From the NCBI GenBank assembly GCA_033807775.1, contig CM066321.1, forward strand, positions 234,166,350 to 234,230,349: a stretch of DNA of 64,000 nucleotides. The letters run 5' to 3'. The notes beneath the pieces are model-generated. The model did no database searches. It worked only from the letters and a program-made list of their open reading frames with translations, and was not told the DNA's origin. The translations under genes were made by a program, and so were the position numbers. Positions 57,766-64,000 of this stretch are shown piece after piece (position 1 is the stretch's first letter; every line of letters starts with the position of its first letter). Source of the stretch: Saussurea involucrata. Taxonomy: Eukaryota; Streptophyta; Magnoliopsida; Asterales; Asteraceae.

Positions 57766-59206
57766 CTAGTCATTGTACCCGCGCGATGCAGCGGGACGTA
57801 TTTCGATTCTGAAACAAAATACTCAAATCCACAATCTTGCTTCCTGATTTACTTTGTTTTTGTTAACCTTGATTTTATTTTTATGATTTTAAATTGTAGA
57901 TCACCTTGCACATAAATTCAAAATTAGGATGCTTAATTATTGGCCAACGATTTGAAAAGAAGAATCGTAGCCTCGCAGGACTATAGGGCTCAACGTTAAT
58001 AAATGAAACTGAAGCATAATGTTTATACTAAAATATACAATGCATTCATATTCCCTTAAATAAATACAATGCATTCATATGCCCTTGAATATTAAATTGT
58101 GCTCAGGTGTACCTTTAAAATCCTAACAATCATAATTATTATAAACTTCATATATAGCTACCATTAAAATAGTTATTTTATTTATAAGATACAAAAGTAA
58201 CACATTATACTTACAAATTTTAAGCACTTCTGTTTCATTTTATAATCATAAATTAGAACATTGAAGTAGATTCTTTTTTTTGTTGAATCCTTCTCAACTT
58301 ATGTTGATGAAGCCACTGCAAAAAAAAAACCACTTGCAACCATCTCATGTAATCAGCATCACTTACTCCAATTAGAATATGGATCATAAAGCCTTAGCTT
58401 CCTATTTTTGCAATCTTCTCTGCTTCTGTTTCTGATGAACATGGTAGCAGCACCAAAGTAGCAATCCAAAAACATAGGCCCCTGTGCAATATCACCAGCT
58501 ATTCTGGATTATATATGAAAAGTACAAATTTTAAACTTTGAGTGGTGCCCCGGGATATAAGAAACTACAAGGAAATCAACAAAAAAAACGAAAGTCTTTT
58601 GAAATCAACAGAAACAAAAAAAACTTACAAAAATCTCCCGATATAAAAAAAACTTAAAAACCCATCGAAACCCATCGAAAAAGTCTAGTATTATACCCGT
58701 CCGTTGGTCTGGTATACAACATCATTAATATAGATTCAGTTTTTTCATTAGTTCTTTGACACGTGTCACACTCTCCGTTGGTCGGGTATGACTTTGATCT
58801 AAATTCAGTTATTTGATGTTATCATTTCAAAAACTATGTTTCTTTATTGTATTATATGATATCCAAGAATCATCCTTGTATATATTTATGTAAGGTAGAG
58901 CTTATTTTTATCCTGCGTCTTTGGTAATTGGTAACACATGCATTTAATTAGTATATAATAGTAGGATATTATTTTTAAAAACAAAATAAGATATAATAAT
59001 ATTCAAATATTCCTAGAGATAAGATAAGATTTTAGGTCACAATCCATCCTAGTGTTTAATTTGCATCTTCAACTTGAAGCACTAGTTATTGATGTATATA
59101 CATTAATCATCTTCATTAGCTCTTCTCTATTTTGGTATTTTTCAAAACACAAATTTCTCACACAATTTCCATCACCAATTTTGTTGATATTTAACGAAAA
59201 GTTTGC

Positions 59207-59237
<31 letters not shown>

Positions 59238-59273
59238 TTTATATACACACACCCTATATATATATATAGTCTT

Positions 59274-59500
59274 AGGTTCAATAGAGAAGTGCAAATATTT
59301 AGAGAAATAGAGAAGTAAAAAAACACGGGACCGTTCATATATGAACGTTCATATATAAACAGTCATATATGACTGTTCATATATGAACGTTCATATATGA
59401 CTGTTATATGAACGTTCATATATGAACGTTCATATATGAACGGTCCCGTGTTTTTTTACTTCTCTATTTCTCTAAATATTTGCACTTTTCTATTGAACCT
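59274..59500. mobile_element. foldback element / MITE with about 90-bp inverted repeats
   Basis: AGGTTCAATAGAGAAGTGCA at the left is answered by its near-perfect inverse at the right. Between them are repeated palindromic words (GTTCATATATGAAC). The whole could form one long hairpin. It sits between two TA runs, and I cannot define its target duplication. Confidence 0.65.
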
Positions 59501-59502
59501 TT

Positions 59503-59537
<35 letters not shown>

Positions 59538-60479
59538 TTGTGTACCAACACAATACCGTGGGAAGTAAAACTCAATAACAAATGCTAGTGTTTGTGGTCA
59601 TACATTACGTAAAACAACATATCCTAATAATGTCTAAAGGAGATTATGCTCCATATGCTTTTGGGGAAATTAATGAAAATTAGGAGGTAGTTTCCAAATA
59701 CAAACCGGGTAAGCATTTACACGATAAAAGTCACTATTCTTAGCGGTCGTTTACCAAACATACCCAATAAGCACTTACTAAGTCACATTACCTTATCAGA
59801 TTAACATGACAAAGACCAAAATTTTTGTAAGAGCAATGGTTAAGACCGAGAGTGTTACACTATAAAACTAACTTCAAGACGTAATTATCCTATCAAGCTG
59901 AAAATTTGTACAAACTTAACTAAAGGTCTTTATAGATTGTAATTAGTTTACATGCTTGTATAAGATAATTTAATATGAGAAAATTGGTAGCATAAACAAA
60001 CTAAATATGTATATATATACATAATTTTCAAATTCACCATATCTTGCCTACAATTCCCAAATCTTGCAACCAGTTGGTTAGATCAATTAGCATTTACATA
60101 GGACTCCACGACTTTGCAAAGGCCCATAGAGGCTTTCACCATTTCCTTCGCTTTTTAATTTTGTTTTCGTTTTTACGTATGATCGTAAGTAAGACTCTTG
60201 AGACCGATTGTTGGAGGGTTAACTACCGTTATGAAGCAAAAACGAAGTACAAAAGCTGCCAGATTGCTCATTAGGGAAGAGATTATATTGCAAGATTATA
60301 AACTCATTAAAAATGTCATTTGAGGTTCATAAACAAAATGGAATTTGTTGAACCAAATAAATATTGTAGGTTTGATTTTTCATTTCCATGGAACTATTAT
60401 TGTGGCTTTGTGATTAATGATCCTAACATAATTACAGGTTGATAACAAATAAAACTTCTTAAGGGAACCAAGTTAATAC

Positions 60480-60580
60480 CTTTGTGCGCCTATATGGATT
60501 AATAGCCTTCAACTCAAAATCCTCAACGCATGGAATTTTTTTCGGGCTGTCCATAAACTGTTACAGAAGAAGAGAATACT
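60480..60580 (-). pseudogene. UDP-glucose 4-epimerase exon fragment (second of two)
   Basis: Minus-strand frame reads [20 protein letters not shown] then FELKAINPY. This matches the epimerase exon after NCK, which carries the catalytic-site SSSATVYG motif, here with Ala changed to Val. The exon ends AAAG|GTATT, a donor-like site. The acceptor seems degraded. No later exon (FLEEI, RYFNPVGAH region) was found downstream. Confidence 0.8.
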
Positions 60581-60863
60581 AATTGCAAGCAAAACAATCA
60601 GATTTATCTCATAAGTAAAAAGGTAACTGAACTTGGACAAGATAATTGAGCAACTGGTTGGTCAACGCTATCTTGTGGCAACTGTTATGATTTTTCCTAA
60701 TGAAAACTTTAAATATGAATATATCAAGAAGACAATTATCATTCTGATCCTTTGGTAGCCCTATCCAACCTTGATAAAGGTTACCATGTATTTACAGTTC
60801 TAGGTAAACCACAACCATGAAATAATGACGGTAAGTCGAAACCAAAACAGATTCTAGTCGAAC

Positions 60864-60999
60864 CTTCTTACAATTGTACTTTTCCATGACCTGGTATAGA
60901 GTAATTGATCCAATCAAATTATTATCAAAATAACGGAAAGGGTAGATCACACTTTCGCCAACAGCTTTCAGCCCAGCAAAGTGTATCACATCATCAAAC
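60864..60999 (-). pseudogene. UDP-glucose 4-epimerase exon fragment (first of two)
   Basis: Minus-strand frame reads [16 protein letters not shown], then [10 protein letters not shown] and VMEKYNCKK, the classic exon of plant UDP-glucose 4-epimerase, the short-chain dehydrogenase-type enzyme that interconverts UDP-glucose and UDP-galactose. A TATAG acceptor and an AAG|GTTCG donor flank it. An intron of about 280 bp separates it from the next exon, so this is a genomic copy and not a retrocopy. The NAD-binding GGxGYIGSH exon and the C-terminal half are absent. Confidence 0.85.
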
Positions 61000-61070
61000 C
61001 TATACCATCATATCACAAAAGGTTACTGGAGATCGTAAAAATGTCTAAATAAACAAAGCAAATTCAGAAA

Positions 61071-61206
61071 AAGACAGTTAAGTGCAAAAGATGTTTGAAT
61101 CAAGTGCAAAAGAGTAAAATCCCATCTTTGTATGGCATACTTGGAGTTTGGACTATAAAAGACAGTTAAGTGCAAAATATGTTTGAATCAAGTGCAAAAG
61201 AGTAAA
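61071..61206. repeat. 48-bp direct repeat, 88 bp apart
   Basis: AAGACAGTTAAGTGCAAAA... occurs at 61071-61118 and 61159-61206 with one mismatch. Nearby, 61250-61400 has several GGAAACAGTAAA words. I see no gene in 61000-62400. Confidence 0.7.
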
Positions 61207-62810
61207 CAATAATATGGAAACAACAACTAAAGTTAAGCTATCATCGGGAAACAGCAACTCAAGAGCCATGATCTGGAAACAGTAAAATGCAATTAAGCCA
61301 TAATCTGGAAACAGTAAACAACAACTAAGCTGGAAACAGTAAATGGTAAAAACTCATATGTACACTCATCATCCGGAAATAGTAAACATCAACTCATATG
61401 TATATTCATCAAATTTATGGAAAAATTAAACAACCAAAGTTAAGCCAAACGGTCCATACCAAAATAAATCATTTTTTCACCATTTAAAGCTGAAGGCATA
61501 ATCTGTGTTTTTTACATCACCTGTTGAGTTTTACAAAGAAGCTGTGATTTTTACATAGAAGCAGAAAATCTTTGATTTTTATGCAGAAAATCTGTGATAT
61601 TAAAACAAAAACAGAAACAGTGAAAGAAGGAAATGAGGACTGAGCTTAATCAATTGCAACACACTCGATTTCCCGCCGAATGATAATGTGGACTTCAGAT
61701 TCTACTATTCTGCAAAAGAAGGAAAACCATCCAGATTTAGATGCCTGCAAATGGACTGTTGCTAATCGATTTCCTGCTGAATGATAATGTAGACTTCTGT
61801 TTTTAAAGCCATGGGACGTGAGACAGATTGTTATCAATTGCAACAGTCCATATCCAATAAATCCATTTTGCTATTTCAATCCATTAGCAAGAGTATAATA
61901 CACCTATCAAAACTCAACTCAGGTTTCATAGTAGAAGAGCATTGGTTTTGAGTTTAGAATATCAATTTTATGGCATCCCAATATGATACTTCGCTTCTGA
62001 AACAATCCATAACTCATATAAACATAAAATCAGAACATCCATCTATAATAATCATTGCTAATAAAACCACAACCTCTAACCAACATCTCGACCATCTTAA
62101 AAAATCAGTATATTCCCAACCAAAAACCACATAATCTTTCAAAATGCAATTTAAACAACTATAGAACAATCAATTTAGATAATTGTTGCAAAATATTAGA
62201 ATGAACAATTCTCCACAATTAAAGATGATGATAATAAGCTAAACTCTTTAGTCCATCAAAATGAGATTTGAAATGAGAGCTAATTAAACCATAGTAGCGG
62301 CTAGTCCAGAAAGAGATATTAACTCCAAACAACATATTACAGCCACATCAGAACGAAGAATCATATGTAGACAACTGGAAACAGAACTGGTCCAACAATT
62401 AACATTTAACCCAAAAACAAATCATGACTGTGAGCATAACAAACCTGGACAATCGACAAAGAAAATCCCAAAACAAAAACATTAAAATTACAACAATAAT
62501 TTTAATTACCTCAGAACAATACCTCCACAATCGATGTGCCCAAAACTGTTGATGTTTCTCTTCACTCACAACACATCGACGTGGAGATTGAAGGAGATCC
62601 TGGATGGAGAGAAATCGATCCCACAAATTCAGTTGATCCATACAATCTCCACCTGATCCATACAATCTCCACCGGGTCTGAGTGTAATCTGCTCGCCCCC
62701 TCTCGATTTCTTTGACAATCGCGAGAAACCTAGAAATTGAACGGTGTCTCTGATAACATGAAGAAACTGTAAGTAGATAATCAAGAGCCAAATTGTGCTT
62801 ATTTTGTCAT

Positions 62811-63140
62811 CAATTGGTAAACAATACCTTTGGACCTTTCACCTGCAGAGCCAAATTCAAAGGGAGTGGGGAGAAGCCAATCACTATCACAAAAAAACTG
62901 AAATTTTCAATGAATCGAAGCAAACAGACCCAGAAAATGACGGAATTGATAAAAGTACAAGGAGCAACAAAAAAAGGTAAGTACGACAATTACAAAGAAA
63001 ATTAAACTCACACATTCAAATATCACAAAGAACAACCAATTGGTAAACAATACTTTTGGACCTTTCACCTGGAGAGCCAAATTCAAAGGGAGTGGGGAGA
63101 AAACGCAAAAAATTGAAATCTTCAATGAATCTAGTAGTGC
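62811..63140. repeat. direct repeat of roughly 100 bp near the Helitron 5' end
   Basis: CAATTGGTAAACAATAC...GGGAGTGGGGAGAA at 62811 onward recurs at 63037 onward, offset 226 bp. Minus-strand promoter-like words (CCTATAA near 63147, ACGTT) lie beside it and could come from the captured gene's 5' end. The small ORFs here are not convincing. Confidence 0.6.
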
Positions 63141-63268
63141 TTCTTATAGGGAATAGTTGAGAGGACGTGGGGAAAAGAAGAGGGGAGAAGAGAACGTGGC
63201 TGATAAAAACGGCTCTTGAAATAAACCGCCCTACTATTCTTTTAATAAAGTAGTACAGATATCTTTTA

Positions 63269-64000
63269 GGCCATTCGTAGCGCAGCCCTCAAGCGCCACA
63301 TCAGCTTTTCTCCTAACCCTCTCCTCAAACCCTCAAGCCCTAAAGTGGCATAGCGCAACCCTCAAGCCCTCTTGCCACCTGATTTTTTTTAATTCTTTTA
63401 TTTATACATTTAATTATTTAACAAAATAAAAATATTTATATATTTTTTAATAAATAAAAATAAGATAAATAATAAAAATAAAAATTCATATCATTCATTA
63501 AAAAATTAAAAATTACAAAATACAAAACACTAAAAAAATAAAAATTACAAAATACAAAATTACCCAAAATTATGTAATTTTCTAATTCTCTCTTTCTTCG
63601 CCAAAGTAGCCCTCAAAACGTCTCCCGTAAAGTGATCATGCGGGGTTATGAAAAACTCGAAGTCTTTATCAAATCGTTTTTTTCGTTCGATTTCTCGGTC
63701 GAGTTCCAACCTATCTCGTTCGAGTTCGAGTTTTTTCATTTTGTACGCCATTGTATCCTCAATCTTCTCGTTGAACGTCGTCAACAACTGAGTAACACTT
63801 TCGTTCGTATTCGACCCGCTCGTATTACCCGTTGATGTTTTTTTTGCCTTGTTTCTCCCGATGGGTCGTTGAAGTTGCTCGATGAAGTTGTCGTCATCGT
63901 CATCATCGGAAGGTTTGGTACGTTTTGAACCCCGCGATGAAGTTGTCGTCATCGTTGGAACGACTCCCCATTTTGGACATTTTTTTAGGACTTCCCAAGC
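63269..64000 (-). mobile_element. PIF/Harbinger-type element, one end, runs off the window
   Basis: GGCCATTCGTAGCGCAGCCC at 63269 directly follows TTA (63266-63268), the 3-bp target of PIF/Harbinger elements, and has the GG(C)-type terminus of that group. Inside is the minus-strand C-terminal coding end of an ORF1-like protein. The other terminus lies beyond position 64000. Confidence 0.5.
63560..64000 (-). CDS. C-terminal part of a PIF/Harbinger ORF1-like / NAM-associated-domain protein (partial)
   Basis: The minus-strand frame enters from beyond the window (WEVLKKCPKWGVVP, then SSRGSKRTKPS), contains an acidic run, RPIGRNKAKK and a helical ELERDRLELDREIERKKRFD segment, and stops at 63560. 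This matches the C-terminus of the Myb/SANT-like proteins annotated in plants as NAM-associated C-terminal or ORF1 of PIF/Harbinger elements, which bind element DNA and help bring in the transposase. The Met at 63952 is internal, since the frame is open to the window edge. Whether it is a transposon or domesticated copy cannot be decided here. Confidence 0.6.
   Translation of the reverse strand, partial: AWEVLKKCPKWGVVPTMTTTSSRGSKRTKPSDDDDDDNFIEQLQRPIGRNKAKKTSTGNTSGSNTNESVTQLLTTFNEKIEDTMAYKMKKLELERDRLELDREIERKKRFDKDFEFFITPHDHFTGDVLRATLAKKERIRKLHNFG

Larger units (their letters stand above)
57766..63259 (-). mobile_element. candidate non-autonomous Helitron with captured gene pieces
   Basis: On the minus strand it starts TCTGTACTACTTTATTAAAA at 63259, preceded by A. 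It ends ...GACTAG at 57766, followed by T, with a GC hairpin (CCCGC/GCGGG stem, 57778-57795) nine bases before the CTAG. TC start, CTRR end, subterminal hairpin and insertion between A and T are the Helitron hallmarks. No Rep/helicase frame is present. It carries two epimerase exons, a foldback element and repeats. A second CTAG with a weaker hairpin at about 58684 may be another Helitron end. Pairing of the two termini is inferred. Confidence 0.5.

Noticed and set aside
59052..59338. Small ORFs on both strands across the TA repeats
   Set aside because: Products are mostly alternating Tyr-Ile runs encoded by the microsatellite.
60044..60274. 76-codon plus-strand ORF
   Set aside because: No similarity I recognise; lies in the AT-rich interior of the Helitron candidate.
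62399..62791. 130-codon minus-strand ORF near the Helitron 5' end
   Set aside because: No recognisable domain and mixed composition; it could include a captured 5' exon (a donor-like GAG|GTAATT lies at its lower end) but cannot be supported as a gene.
1..64000. tRNA and rRNA genes
   Set aside because: The TGGTATCAGAGC words are primer binding sites next to LTRs, and I saw no cloverleaf or rRNA sequence.

Overview
This is plant nuclear DNA made almost entirely of nested transposable elements. I see no intact host gene. The plant origin is clear from the elements (Ty3/gypsy chromoviruses, Sirevirus-type Ty1/copia elements, Pack-MULE, Helitron, PIF/Harbinger) and from plant-type fragments of UDP-glucose 4-epimerase, a ribosomal-L1-domain gene and a FAR1-like gene. 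The repeat styles suggest a eudicot, possibly Asteraceae; that is inference.

Left block (1-21.5 kb). A LINE 3' end and a FAR1-like remnant sit at the edge. A decayed minus-strand Ty1/copia element (pieces at 2270-3066 and 20549-21463) is split by a Ty3/gypsy element (3067-20548, target duplication TCTTA). Twenty-seven bases after its own 5' LTR, that element is split by a younger gypsy chromovirus (4642-14165, duplication AAGGG). The younger one keeps an almost complete 1510-codon gag-pol reading frame, which contains a 75-bp intron-like segment.

Middle block (21.5-54.4 kb). A broken plus-strand copia fragment carries a 286-bp CACTA MITE. It is interrupted by Sirevirus-like element A (23332-53554, duplication AGCCA), a gag-to-env deletion derivative with no pol. 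A is itself the target of two further elements. Element B (25104-36742, plus strand) lies in its gag; it has gag, pol and env-like genes with several stops and a truncated 3' end. Element C (39884-50996, minus strand) lies inside the intron of A's env-like gene; its pol (890 codons) and env-like exon 1 (891 codons) are open, but its 3' end is missing. B and C share a gene-like layout for the env-like ORF: G-box and TATA box after pol, a candidate 5' UTR intron of about 389 bp, a long coding exon, a GT-AG intron of 140-151 bp, and a second coding exon. The protein has a basic bipartite motif, a coiled coil and an acidic tail, and no clear membrane segment.

Right block (54.4-64 kb) is AT-rich and built from DNA transposons: a GC-rich Mutator-type MITE (55379-55773), a Pack-MULE (55891-57516) carrying a ribosomal-L1-domain fragment, a candidate minus-strand Helitron (57766-63259) carrying two exons of UDP-glucose 4-epimerase, a foldback element (59274-59500), and one end of a PIF/Harbinger element running off the right edge. 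The gag and pol products would serve packaging, reverse transcription and integration of their own elements; the broken copies probably depend, if they move at all, on intact relatives elsewhere.
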